NCBI GenBank assembly: GCA_039908285.1
Contig: JAMOBE010000081.1
Coordinates: forward strand, 1-16,663
Origin: JAMOBE01 sp039908285
Lineage (GTDB): Bacteria; Pseudomonadota; Alphaproteobacteria; Rhodospirillales; Rhodospirillaceae
DNA: 16,663 nucleotides
Reading direction: 5' to 3'
Under the pieces are notes generated by a model. That model searched no databases and was not told where the DNA came from. It saw nothing but the letters and a program-made list of their open reading frames with translations. Made by a program: the position numbers and the translations under genes. Below, piece by piece: positions 1-9,200 of the stretch. Numbering within the stretch: the stretch's first letter is position 1; every line of letters starts with the position of its first letter.

Positions 1-15
1 CTGGCGGCGGGGCCC

Positions 16-2229
16 ATGGCCACCAAGCGCGTACAGGCGCGCCATGCCATCACGACGGCCGCGCTGGAGGGCTTGAACGAACAGGACCCGGAGCGGGCGC
101 GTCAGTTGCTGGAAGCTGGGGCGTTCGATGGGCACCTGTCGCCCGAGGCGAAGAACCACCTGGTCAACAATAACTTCGTCGAACTGCGGCGGCGCGAGGC
201 CCTGGCCGAACAGCAGCGGCGCCTGGCCGAGGCGGATGACGTCTACCGGCGCATCCTGGAGGTGGTCCCCGATCACGCCGCGGTCCTGCACCTGCGCGGG
301 GTTCTCCGGTTCCAGGACGGAAAATACGAGGAGGCACTGGTCCTCATCGGCCAGGCGATCGCCCTTGAGGAGGACCAGGCAGCCTATCATGCCAACCTGG
401 GGGAGGCGCTGAAGTCCCTGGGACGAACCGACGAGGCGGAGGCCAGTCTGCGCCACGCCATCGCCCTCGATCCCGGTCTCGCCGCGGCGCACCACAACCT
501 GGGGCTTCTCCTTGCCGCCACGGATCGCTTCGAGGACGCCGTCGCCAGTCATCGCCGGGCCGTGGACCTCAACCCGAGCTACGCCAAGGCCCTCTACGGT
601 CTTGGTCTGGCTCTGGGCAAGCTTGGCCGTGTCGCCGAGGCCGAGGCGAGCCTCACGTCCGCCGCCACCGTCCAGCCCGACCATGCCGACGCCTGGAATA
701 CGATCGGCAATCTGCAGGCTGCCCAGGGACGGCTTGGCGAGGCCATCGCCTCCTATGGCCAGGCGCTGAAGATCAATCCCGACATGGTGCAGGCCCACAA
801 CAACCTGGGGACCGTGATGCAGGCGATGGGGCGGCCCGAGGCGGCGATCGAGTGCTTCACCCGGGCGCTCGCCATCAGGCCGGGGTTCGCCGATGCCGAG
901 GCCAACCTGGCCGGGACACGCCTTGCGCTCGGCGAGGTGGACGAGGCCATCGCCGGCTATCGGCGGGCGCTTGCCGCCGCGCCGGACATCGCGATCGCCC
1001 ACAGCTCCCTGATCTTCGCCATGCCCTACGATCCGGCGGTGACCGGGCGGGCGCTGCTGGACGAGTGCCGCCGCTGGGACGAGCGCCACGGCCGGCCCCG
1101 GCAGCCTATTCCCGTCCATGCCAACGACCCGGATCCGGAGCGTCGGCTGCGTATCGGCTACGTGTCCCCCGATTTCCGCGAGCACCCCGTCGCCTACTTC
1201 ATGGAGCCGTGGCTCGCCGCCCACGACAAGGGGGTCGTCGAGGTCTTCTGCTACTCGGAATCCGCCGTCGAGGACAAGGCCACGACCGCCATCCGGGCCC
1301 ACGCCGATCACTGGCGGAGCACGACCCGCATGGCCGATGCGGTGGTGGCCGACATGGTGCGGGCCGATGGCATCGACATCCTCATGGACTGCGCCGGCCA
1401 TACCAGCGGCAACCGTCTCACCATGTTCGCCCGCCGGCCGGCGCCCGTGCAGGTGGGGACCATTCTCGGCAACGCCTGCACGACCGGTCTTTCGTCCATC
1501 GACTGGATCATCGGCGACCCCTACTCGACGCCGCCGGGGTTCGAGGACCAGTTCGCCGAGCGGCTGGTGCGGCTGCCGCGCATCGCCGCCCCATTCCGTC
1601 CACGGGCGTCCTGGCCCGAGCCGGCACCGCCGCGGGAGGGGCCGCCGGTCTTCGCCTGCGTCGCCGATCCGTCCCGCGTCTCGCCGTCCGTGCTGCCCCT
1701 GTGGCGGCGGGTGCTGGAGCGGGTGGAGGGGGCTTCCCTGATCTTCAAGCACGCGGCGTTCAACGAGCCGGAGGGCCGGGAGCGCTGGAGCCGGGTGTTC
1801 GCCCCCCTGGGCGAGGGAATGGTGCTGGAAGGCGTGCCCGCCGGCTGGGCCAACGACATGGGCTTTTATGGCCGGGTGGACGTCGTGCTGGACTCGTTTC
1901 CGGTGGTGGGGGTGACCAGCCTGCTGATACCCCTGTGGATGGGCGTGCCGGTGGTGACCCAGGCCGGTGTCCATGCCGCCCAGCGCTGGGCCGGGGCGGC
2001 TGCGCTTCATCACCTTGGCCTCGACGACCTGGTGGCGACGGAGCCCGAGGGATTCGTCTCGACGGTGGTGGCTCTGGCAGGGGACCGGCGGCGGCTCGCC
2101 GAGTTGCGCGCCTCGCTGCGACCGGCGATGGCCGCATCGGCCATCTGCGACGGTCCGGGCTTCGCGCGGGAGATCGAAACGGCCTTCCGCGCCATGTGGC
2201 GGACCTGGAGTGAGGGACGGCAGCCATGA
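16..2229 (+). CDS. TPR-OGT/SPINDLY family (GT41) glycosyltransferase, single module
   Basis: A 737-residue protein, probably a cytoplasmic nucleotide-sugar:protein O-glycosyltransferase. Residues about 61-330 are seven or eight TPRs of the type A-x-LG-x-EAxxxYxxAL-x-P. A linker with ECRRW leads to a GT-B catalytic region, about 376-730. There GYVSPDFREHP carries His390, equivalent to human OGT His498; AGHTSGNRL has His462; LDSFPVVGVTS and LWMGVPVV form the donor-side signature. The end (AFRAMWRTW) matches the ends of the other GT41 modules. Arg554 stands where OGT has Lys842, and Asp614 where OGT has His901. The first 60 residues are an extension not seen in the paralogues. Codons 1-15 of the window are open in the same frame and no clear ribosome site precedes ATG 16, so the gene may start upstream of the window. 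The stop overlaps the next start as ATGA. Family is secure; sugar and acceptor are unknown. Confidence 0.88.
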   Translation: MATKRVQARHAITTAALEGLNEQDPERARQLLEAGAFDGHLSPEAKNHLVNNNFVELRRREALAEQQRRLAEADDVYRRILEVVPDHAAVLHLRGVLRFQDGKYEEALVLIGQAIALEEDQAAYHANLGEALKSLGRTDEAEASLRHAIALDPGLAAAHHNLGLLLAATDRFEDAVASHRRAVDLNPSYAKALYGLGLALGKLGRVAEAEASLTSAATVQPDHADAWNTIGNLQAAQGRLGEAIASYGQALKINPDMVQAHNNLGTVMQAMGRPEAAIECFTRALAIRPGFADAEANLAGTRLALGEVDEAIAGYRRALAAAPDIAIAHSSLIFAMPYDPAVTGRALLDECRRWDERHGRPRQPIPVHANDPDPERRLRIGYVSPDFREHPVAYFMEPWLAAHDKGVVEVFCYSESAVEDKATTAIRAHADHWRSTTRMADAVVADMVRADGIDILMDCAGHTSGNRLTMFARRPAPVQVGTILGNACTTGLSSIDWIIGDPYSTPPGFEDQFAERLVRLPRIAAPFRPRASWPEPAPPREGPPVFACVADPSRVSPSVLPLWRRVLERVEGASLIFKHAAFNEPEGRERWSRVFAPLGEGMVLEGVPAGWANDMGFYGRVDVVLDSFPVVGVTSLLIPLWMGVPVVTQAGVHAAQRWAGAAALHHLGLDDLVATEPEGFVSTVVALAGDRRRLAELRASLRPAMAASAICDGPGFAREIETAFRAMWRTWSEGRQP
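2212..2229 (+). promoter_or_regulatory. Ribosome binding site and ATGA stop/start coupling, gene 1 to gene 2
   Basis: GAGGGA at 2212-2217 lies eight bases before ATG 2226, and TGA of the upstream gene is 2227-2229. This fixes the start of gene 2 and indicates termination-reinitiation coupling. The same four-base overlap recurs at 4430-4433 and 11108-11111. Confidence 0.7.
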
Positions 2230-4433
2230 CCGAGGGGGAACAGACCGGCGAGATGACCGTCGAGGCTGCCTTCACCCTGGCCGAAGAGCACCATCAGGCC
2301 GGCCGCCTGCCGCAGGCGGAGGCCATCTACCGCGCCATTCTCGCCGCGGCGCCCGAGCAGGCGGAGACGCTGCACATGCTGGGTCTCCTGGCACACCAGA
2401 CGGGGAACCAGCCGGCGGCCATCGATCTGATCCGGCGGGCGCTCGCCCAGGACGACGGGAACGGGGTGTGGTGGAGCAATCTCAGTGCCGTGTGTCTGGG
2501 GGAGGGGCAACTGGCCGAGGCGGAGGAAGCGGCCCGGCGGGCCGTCGCCATCGACCCCGACTTCCGCCCCGCCGTCAAGAACCTGAGCTTCGCCGTCAAG
2601 CGCCAGGGGCGGGTGAGCGAGGCCATCGACCTGTTCCACCGGGTCGTCGCCCTCGGTCCCGGCCCTGGAGAGGTGGACGTGCTGGTCGAGCTTGGCGCCA
2701 GCCTGCACCTGAGTGACCGCACCGAGGAGGCGGTGGCCTGCTATGAACAGGTCCTGGCGCTCCGGCCCGATCACGTGGTGTCGCTCTACAATCTGGGCCA
2801 CGCGCGTCAGCACCAGGGGCGGACGGCGGAGGCGGTGGCCCTTTACGACAGGGTCCTCGCGCTCTGTCCCGACCACGCGCAGGCCCTGCTGAATCTCGCC
2901 ATCATCCATCACGAGACCGGACGCTACGACCTGGCCGTCTCGCTGTACGAGAGGGCGCTCGTCGTCGAGCCCGACAACTACGTGCTGTACTACAACTACG
3001 CCAACACCTGCATCAAGCTGGGTCTTCTTCAGCGGGCCCATGAACTGCTGGACCGCACCCTGGCCCTCGAGCCCGGCTTCGCCTACGCCCACATGACGAT
3101 GGGCAACGCCCACCACGCCGGCGGCCGGCTGGACCTGGCCCTGCCGTGGTTCGAGAAGGCCCTGGTCCTGAAGCCCGATTTTGCCGACGCCCACAACAAC
3201 GTGCTGGCCACCCTGCGGGTCAATCCCGACACCACCGGGGCCGATCTGGTCGCCGAGTGCCGCCGGTGGGATGCCCAGCAGGCGGTGGTGAAGGTCGCCG
3301 CAGCCCCCCATGACAACGACCCCGATCCCGAGCGGCGGCTGCGCATCGGCTACGTCTCCCCCGACTTCCGCGAGCACGCCCTGTCGTATTTCCTCCGGCC
3401 GCTGTTCGGGTCCCACGATCCCGCCGCCGTCGAGGTGCATGGCTACGCCAGCGTGGCCAGGCCCGATGCGATCACCGACCGGTTCAGGTCCCTGGTTCCC
3501 CACTGGCGCAACATCCACGGCATGGACGACGACGCGGCGGCGGCGCTGATCCGCTCCGATGGCATCGACATCCTGATCGACTGCGCCGGCCACACCATCG
3601 GCCACCGGCTGATGGTGTTCGCCCGCCGGCCGGCTCCGGTCCAGCTCTCGAGCCTGATCGGCCATGAGTCGACGGTCGGCCTGCGGACTCTCGACTACAT
3701 GCTGGCCGATCCCATTCTCACCCCGCCGGGATACGAGGACCACTTCGTCGAGACCCTGGTGCGGCTGCCCCGGGTGGTGGCGCCCTTTGCGCCCAATCCC
3801 GACTGGGCCGAGGCGGTGCCCGAGCCTCCCGCCGGCCCGGTCGTCATCGGCTGCTTCACCGAGCCGGTGCGCATCGGCCGGCCGGTGCTCGCCCTGTGGC
3901 GGCGCATTCTCGACCGCCTGCCCGGAGCCCGGTTCCTGTTCAAGCACGGGACCTACGGCATGCCCGGCCTGCGGGCGGTGTGGCAGGACATCTTCGCCGA
4001 AAGCCTGGACGGGCGCGTCGATCTCGAGGACATCAGGGGCGGCTGGAAGCAGCACATGGACGTCTATGGCCGGGTGACGCTGATGATGGACTCCTTTCCC
4101 GTCAGCGGCGCCACCACCTGCCTGATCCCCATGTGGATGGGGGTGCCGGTGATCACCCTGGCGGGAGTCCATTCCGGCCAGCGCTTCGGCGCCTCGATGA
4201 TCACCAATGCCGGTTTTCCCGAGCTGGTGGCCGCCTCGGCCGACGCCTATGTGGACCTGGCGGTCACCCTGGCCCAGGATCGGCGGTTTCTGGTGGATTT
4301 CCGCCGCCGATCGCGGGATACCATGCGGGCCTCGGCCCTGTTCGACGCCGTCGGCGTCACCCGGGAGATCGAGGCCGCCTATCGTGACATGTGGCGGACG
4401 TGGTGCCGCGGCAGGACGGGCTCCCACTCATGA
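2226..4433 (+). CDS. TPR-OGT/SPINDLY family (GT41) glycosyltransferase, single module
   Basis: A 735-residue paralogue of the preceding gene, started by an ATG that overlaps its stop (ATGA), with GAGGGA eight bases upstream. TPRs fill residues about 12-330, starting with AEEHHQAGRLPQAEAIYRAIL. The ECRRW linker lies near 345. The GT41 region (about 370-727) has GYVSPDFREH with His384 (OGT His498 position), CAGHTIGHRL with His456, and DSFPVSGATTCLIPMWMGVPV. Counting back from the LDSFP-type aspartate, His610 falls at the OGT His901 position. This is the only one of the six GT41 modules here that keeps it. Arg549 replaces OGT Lys842. On these residues it is the best candidate for a conventional active enzyme in the cluster. 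It ends MWRTWCRGRTGSHS, with the stop again overlapping the next start. A cytoplasmic protein O-glycosyltransferase is inferred; donor and target are not visible. Confidence 0.9.
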   Translation: MTEGEQTGEMTVEAAFTLAEEHHQAGRLPQAEAIYRAILAAAPEQAETLHMLGLLAHQTGNQPAAIDLIRRALAQDDGNGVWWSNLSAVCLGEGQLAEAEEAARRAVAIDPDFRPAVKNLSFAVKRQGRVSEAIDLFHRVVALGPGPGEVDVLVELGASLHLSDRTEEAVACYEQVLALRPDHVVSLYNLGHARQHQGRTAEAVALYDRVLALCPDHAQALLNLAIIHHETGRYDLAVSLYERALVVEPDNYVLYYNYANTCIKLGLLQRAHELLDRTLALEPGFAYAHMTMGNAHHAGGRLDLALPWFEKALVLKPDFADAHNNVLATLRVNPDTTGADLVAECRRWDAQQAVVKVAAAPHDNDPDPERRLRIGYVSPDFREHALSYFLRPLFGSHDPAAVEVHGYASVARPDAITDRFRSLVPHWRNIHGMDDDAAAALIRSDGIDILIDCAGHTIGHRLMVFARRPAPVQLSSLIGHESTVGLRTLDYMLADPILTPPGYEDHFVETLVRLPRVVAPFAPNPDWAEAVPEPPAGPVVIGCFTEPVRIGRPVLALWRRILDRLPGARFLFKHGTYGMPGLRAVWQDIFAESLDGRVDLEDIRGGWKQHMDVYGRVTLMMDSFPVSGATTCLIPMWMGVPVITLAGVHSGQRFGASMITNAGFPELVAASADAYVDLAVTLAQDRRFLVDFRRRSRDTMRASALFDAVGVTREIEAAYRDMWRTWCRGRTGSHS

Positions 4434-6292
4434 CCGAGATCACCACCTCTTCCCCTCCTCCCCCCTCTTCCCCTCCCCCCCCCTCTTCCCCTCCTCCCCC
4501 CTCCCCTCCCCCACCCATCACCGTGGCGGAGGCCTTCGACATGGCCCTGGACCATCATCGCCAGGGGCGCCTGCCGGAGGCCGAGGAGATCTACCGCCGC
4601 ATTCTGGCTGCCGTTCCCGAGCATGCCGACGCCCTGCACATGCTGGGCGTCCTGGCGCAGCAGACCGGCCATGGCGAAGCGGCCCTGGATCTGATCGACC
4701 GGGCCATCGCCCTGGACGACGGCATCGCCGCCTATCACAGCAATCGGGCCCTGGCCCTGGCCAGTCTCGGGCGGCGGGAGGAGGCCCTGGCCGCCTGCGA
4801 GTGGGCTCTGCGCCTCGATCCCGACCTGACGGCGGCGCGCTCCCAGCGCGCCCGGCACCTGCGCCGGCTCGGCCGTTTCGACGAGGCCATCGTCGCCTAT
4901 CGGGCACTGGTGGCCGATCATCCCAGCGAGGAGGCCTACCTCCTGAATCTCGGCGGCTCGCTGCACGAGGGGAAACGGGAGGAGGAGGCCGCCGTCTGCT
5001 ACCGCCTGGTACTGGCCGACAATCCGACCAACGTGGAGGCCAACTACAATCTCGGCCATGTCCTCCAGCACGGTGGGCAGGAGGATGCCGCCGTCGAGCA
5101 CTATCGCCGGGCGCTGGCCGTGCAGCCAGACCACGCCGACACCCTGCTCAATCTCGCCATCATCCACACCGAGCGGACCGAATTCGCCGAGGCGGAGCGC
5201 CTGCTGCGCCTGGCCATCGAGGCCAGACCGGACTTTCATCTCGCCCACTACGGCCTGGGGACGCTCTTCTACCGGAGCAGGAGGCTGGACGAGGCCATCG
5301 TCCAGTATCGGCGGACGCTGGAGATCAAGCCCGACTTCTCCGAGGCCAGCGTCAACATCGCCCACGCCCTTCTGCGTCGCGGCGAGCTTGGCGAGGGTTT
5401 CCGGCAGTACGAGTGCCGCTGGCAGTGCGAGGACGCCAAGCCCCACCACCGCACGTTCCCCGAGCCCCAGTGGGACGGCGGCGACCTTGCCGGCCGGACC
5501 ATCTTCATCCATGCCGAGCAGGGCTATGGCGACACCATCCAGTTCGTGCGCTATGTCCCGATGCTGCGGGAGCGCGGGGCGGGGCGGGTGGTGATGGAGG
5601 TGCAGCGCCACCTCGCGCGGCTCGCCGCGGGCTTCGAGGGACTGGACGAGGTGATCATCGATGGAGCCCCGCTGCCGCCCTTCGATGTCCATTCCTCGGT
5701 GCTGGACCTGGCCCGCCTGTTCGGCACCGAGCTTGACACCGTTCCGAACACCGTACCCTACCTCCATGCCGAGCCGGACCTGGTGCGGCAGTGGGCGCCG
5801 CGGCTCGAGTGCGGGGAGCGGCTCAAGGTGGGCATCGTCTGGGCCGGGAACATCGTCTTCCCGGGCGACCGGCTGCGCTCGCCCCGGCTTGGGCCACTGA
5901 TGCCGCTGTTCGAGGTGCCCGACGTCCGGTTCTTCGGCTTGCAGTTTGGCGAAGGCCGCCGCGACCTTCTGGAGCGGACCATGCCGCCCAACTTCACCGA
6001 CCTTGGCGAGTCCATCCGCGACTTCGTCGACACGGCGGCGATCATGACCGGGCTCGACCTGGTGATCTCCTCGTGCACCGCGCCGGTGCACCTGGCCGGA
6101 GCCCTGGGCCGGCCGCTCTGGGTGCTCCTGTCCTACGGCGCCGACTGGCGGTGGATGCTCGACCGCGACGACTCCCCCTGGTATCCCACCGCCCGCCTGT
6201 TTCGTCAGAAGACGCCCGGGGACTGGGCAGGCGTCGCGGCGGCGGCGGCGGCAGCCTTGAACACTCTGGTCGGCGAACGCCGTGAGCGCTGA
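4430..6292 (+). CDS. TPR protein with C-terminal GT9-like (heptosyltransferase-like) domain and polyproline N-terminus
   Basis: A 620-residue protein. ATG 4430 is chosen because it overlaps the previous stop (ATGA) and begins MTE like gene 2; an in-frame ATG at 4391 would start deep inside gene 2. Residues 7-29 are an SSPPPP tandem repeat. TPRs run about 32-335. A linker ending in ECRWQCED leads to a GT-B-like region: GRTIFIHAEQGYGDTIQF (Asp368 at the position of the catalytic aspartate of GT9 heptosyltransferases), then VGIVWAGN, DRLRSPRL, DTAAIMTGLDLVISS, HLAGALGRPLWVLL and DWRWMLDRDDSPWYP (to about 610). This is the usual signature of bacterial TPR/GT9-like proteins. The expected Asp-Thr before HLAGALG is Cys549-Thr550 here. 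Probably a cytoplasmic glycosyltransferase; substrate unknown. Its last 11 bases overlap gene 4. Confidence 0.86.
   Translation: MTEITTSSPPPPSSPPPPSSPPPPSPPPPITVAEAFDMALDHHRQGRLPEAEEIYRRILAAVPEHADALHMLGVLAQQTGHGEAALDLIDRAIALDDGIAAYHSNRALALASLGRREEALAACEWALRLDPDLTAARSQRARHLRRLGRFDEAIVAYRALVADHPSEEAYLLNLGGSLHEGKREEEAAVCYRLVLADNPTNVEANYNLGHVLQHGGQEDAAVEHYRRALAVQPDHADTLLNLAIIHTERTEFAEAERLLRLAIEARPDFHLAHYGLGTLFYRSRRLDEAIVQYRRTLEIKPDFSEASVNIAHALLRRGELGEGFRQYECRWQCEDAKPHHRTFPEPQWDGGDLAGRTIFIHAEQGYGDTIQFVRYVPMLRERGAGRVVMEVQRHLARLAAGFEGLDEVIIDGAPLPPFDVHSSVLDLARLFGTELDTVPNTVPYLHAEPDLVRQWAPRLECGERLKVGIVWAGNIVFPGDRLRSPRLGPLMPLFEVPDVRFFGLQFGEGRRDLLERTMPPNFTDLGESIRDFVDTAAIMTGLDLVISSCTAPVHLAGALGRPLWVLLSYGADWRWMLDRDDSPWYPTARLFRQKTPGDWAGVAAAAAAALNTLVGERRER
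4446..4512 (+). repeat. Homopyrimidine minisatellite coding polyproline (SSPPPP repeats)
   Basis: There are 67 consecutive C/T bases, with an 18-nt unit (TCTTCCCCTCCTCCCCCC) present three times with one variant base, plus a partial fourth copy. It encodes SSPPPP x3 then SPPPP, immediately after the start of gene 3. The unit is a multiple of three, so copy-number change keeps the frame. Confidence 0.9.
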
Positions 6293-9200
6293 CGACGTCG
6301 CCACCCTGTTCCGCGAGGCGCACGGCCGCCACGTGGACGGCGACCTCGCGGCGGCGGAGCGGGGCTATCGCCGCATCCTGGACATGGCACCCCGGCATGC
6401 CCCGGCCCTGCACTATCTCGGTGTCGTCGCCCACCAGAGCGGCCACCATCAGGCCTCGGCCGCGCTGATCGAGGAGTCCCTCGCCATCGAACCGGCCAGC
6501 GCCCGGGCCTGGGTCAATCTCGGCATCGCCCTGGATGCCCTCGGCCGCTGGGACGAGGCGCTGGCGAGCCATCGCCGCGCCACCGACGTCGACCCCGGAT
6601 ATGCCGGCGCCTGGCTGGCGGCGGGGCGGATCCATGTCAGGCTCAAGCGGCTGGACGAGGCCATGGACTGCTTCCAGAGGGCCGTCGCCCATGATCCGGA
6701 GATGGCCGACGCCCACGTGGACATCGCCCAGATCCTTCTGCAGCGCGGCGAATTTCGCGAGGGGTGGGAGCGCTACGCGTGGCGCTGGCGCCTGCCGAGC
6801 CATCGCATGCACGCCCGCCGCTTCGCAGAGCCGGAGTGGGACGGCGGCGACATCGCCGGCCGGACCATCCTGGTGCATGCCGAACAGGGCTTCGGCGACA
6901 CCCTCATGTTCCTGCGCTATGTGCCCATGGTGGCGGCTCTCGGCGGACGGGTGGTGGTGGAGGTGCAGCGGTCCCTGGCGCCGCTGGTGGAGGAACTGCC
7001 GGGTGTCGCGGCCATCATCGCCGACGGTGAGCCCTGTCCGGGGGAGCCCTGTTCCCGGGTGGACGTTCAGGCCTCGGTGGTGGCGCTCGCCCGCATCTTC
7101 GGCACCGACCTGTCCACCATTCCCTCCGAGCCCCAGTACCTGTGGGCCGATCCCTGGCGGGTGCGGGAATGGGCCGTTCGCCTGGAGAGCCTCTCCGGCA
7201 AGCCCTCTCCCCCACCCCCTCACCCCGACCCTCTCCCCCTCGAGGGGGAGAGGGAGTGGTTGCGGGTGGGCATCGTGTGGGCCGGCAATCCGGAGTTCGC
7301 CGGTGACCGCGAGCGCTCGCCGCGCCTCCCGCCGCTCTTGCCGCTGTTCGACGTGCCGGGGGTGCGGTTCTTCATCCTGCAGATGGACGATGGGCGCCGC
7401 GACCTGGAGGGGGTGGACCTGCCGGCCTCGGTCACCGACCTCGGGCCGCTCATCGAGGGGTTTGCCGATACCGCCGCCATCATGGCCAATCTCGACCTGG
7501 TGATCTCCTCCTGCACCGGCCCGGCCCACCTGGCGGGGGCGCTCGGACGGCCGACGTGGGTTCTCCTGTCCTACAGTCCCGACTGGCGCTGGATGCTGGA
7601 CCGCGAGGACAGCCCCTGGTACCCGAGCCTGCGCCTGTTCCGCCAGCCGGCACCGGGGGACTGGGGGGCTGTGGTCGCAGACGTCACCCAGGCACTCGCC
7701 GGATACCGGCCGCCGCCGCCCGAGGACATGGACACGGCCGATGACCTGCAGCGGGAGGGTCAGAGTCACCTGGAGGCGCACCGGCTGCTGGAGAGCGAAC
7801 TCTGTTTCCGCCGGTCCCTGGTGGTGGCGCCAGGGCATGCGGCGGCGCTGCACGGTCTCGGACTGGTGCTTGAGCAGCGGGGGCGGAAGCGGCGGGCGCT
7901 CGACTGGATCGACCGCGCCGTAATGATCCGCGCCGACGCGGACCTGTACTGGCACAACCGGGGAGCCGTGATGGCGGCCCTCGGGCGGCTCGATGAGTCC
8001 CTCGCCTGCTATGCCAAGGCGGCGCTGCTGGCGCCGGCGACGGCCGAACTCCACTACTGCGTCGGGCGCGTCCTGATGGCCCTCGGTCGCTCCCATGAGG
8101 CCATCGCCGTCTTCGAGCAGGCCCTGGCCCTCAGGCCCGATCATGCCGAGACCTACCTTGAAATCGCCCATGCGCTGCTGCGGGAGGGGGACTTCGGCAA
8201 CGGGTTCACCGCCTACCTGTGGCGCTGGCGCTGCCGGTCGGTCAGCGTCCACCGGCGCACCTTCGCCGAGCCGGCCTGGGATGGCGCCGATCCCGCCGGC
8301 CGGACCCTCCTGGTTCTGGCCGAGCAGGGATTTGGCGATACCATCCAGTTCGCCCGCTACATCCCCCTGCTGGCGGCACGGGGTGCGCGGGTGGCGTTCG
8401 AGGTGCAGGCGGCGCTGGTGCTGCTGATGGAGGGACTGGAGGGTGTCGCGGCCATCATCCCCGACGGCGAGCCCCTGCCGCCCTTCGACGCCCATGTTTC
8501 GGTGGTGGATCTGCCCCGGCTGTTCGGCACCGAGGTGGCGACCATCCCGGCCGGGGTTCCCTACCTTCATCCCGATCCGGCGGCGGTCGCCCGCTGGGCC
8601 GGGCGGCTTGCCTGCGACGAGAGTCTGAAGGTGGGTCTGGTGTGGGCCGGCAACCCGGAGTTCGCCGACGATGACGAGCGCTCGCCCCGGCTCGCCCCGC
8701 TGCTGCCGTTGCTGGAGGTGGCGGACGTGCGCTTCTTCGGGCTCCAGATCGGGGATGGGCGCCGCGACCTGGAGTGGCGGGACATGCCGCCCTCCTTCAC
8801 CGATCTCGGGCCGGACATCGATGACTTCGTCGATACCGCGGCCATCATGGCCGGTCTCGACCTGGTGATCTCCTCGTGCACCGCGCCGGCGCACCTGGCT
8901 GGAGCCCTGGGGCGGCCGGTCTGGCTGCTCCTGTCCAGCAATCCCGACTGGCGGTGGATGCTGGGACGCCAGGACTCTCCCTGGTATCCGAGTATGCGGC
9001 TGTTCCGCCAGCCGGCACCGCTCGCCTGGGGGCCGGTGGTCGCGGCCGTGGCCGCCGAGTTGGAAACCCTCGCCGGCGAGCGTCGCCGGGATCTGGCCGC
9101 CGCGACCTATGCAACGGCCTCCGCCCACCACCGCGAGGGCCGACTGGCCGAGGCCGAGCCCCTCTACCGCGCCATTCTCGAGCGGACGCCCGGGCATGCC

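Larger units (their letters stand above)
6282..7721 (+). other. Gene 4 module 1: TPR plus GT9-like domain
   Basis: Residues 1-480. About four TPRs precede FREGWERYAWRWR, the normal lead-in to the GT9-like half. The GT-B-like part spans about residues 190-475 (nt 6849-7706). It differs from the two sister modules by a 5-residue duplication (nt 7029-7058) and a palindrome-derived 20-residue insertion (nt 7200-7259). Both lie in loops before the second Rossmann half, which begins at VGIVWAGN. Confidence 0.8.

Noticed and set aside
852..2213. Long + strand frames overlapping the real genes in other phases (also 4207-5736, 8876-9844, 13795-15084)
   Set aside because: Their translations are Arg/Gly/Pro/Ala-rich with no TPR or GT motifs, and they overlap genes with clear family signatures.
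2010..4427. An 805-codon - strand frame, with similar ones at 4379-6304, 11234-12772 and 12776-15463
   Set aside because: All show the same antisense shadow composition, no recognisable domain and no ribosome site. They repeat periodically because the sense modules repeat.
7200..7259. Intrinsic terminator inside gene 4
   Set aside because: The hairpin is strong but lacks a following T-run and is read through in frame by a conserved domain. It is better explained as an inserted palindromic element.
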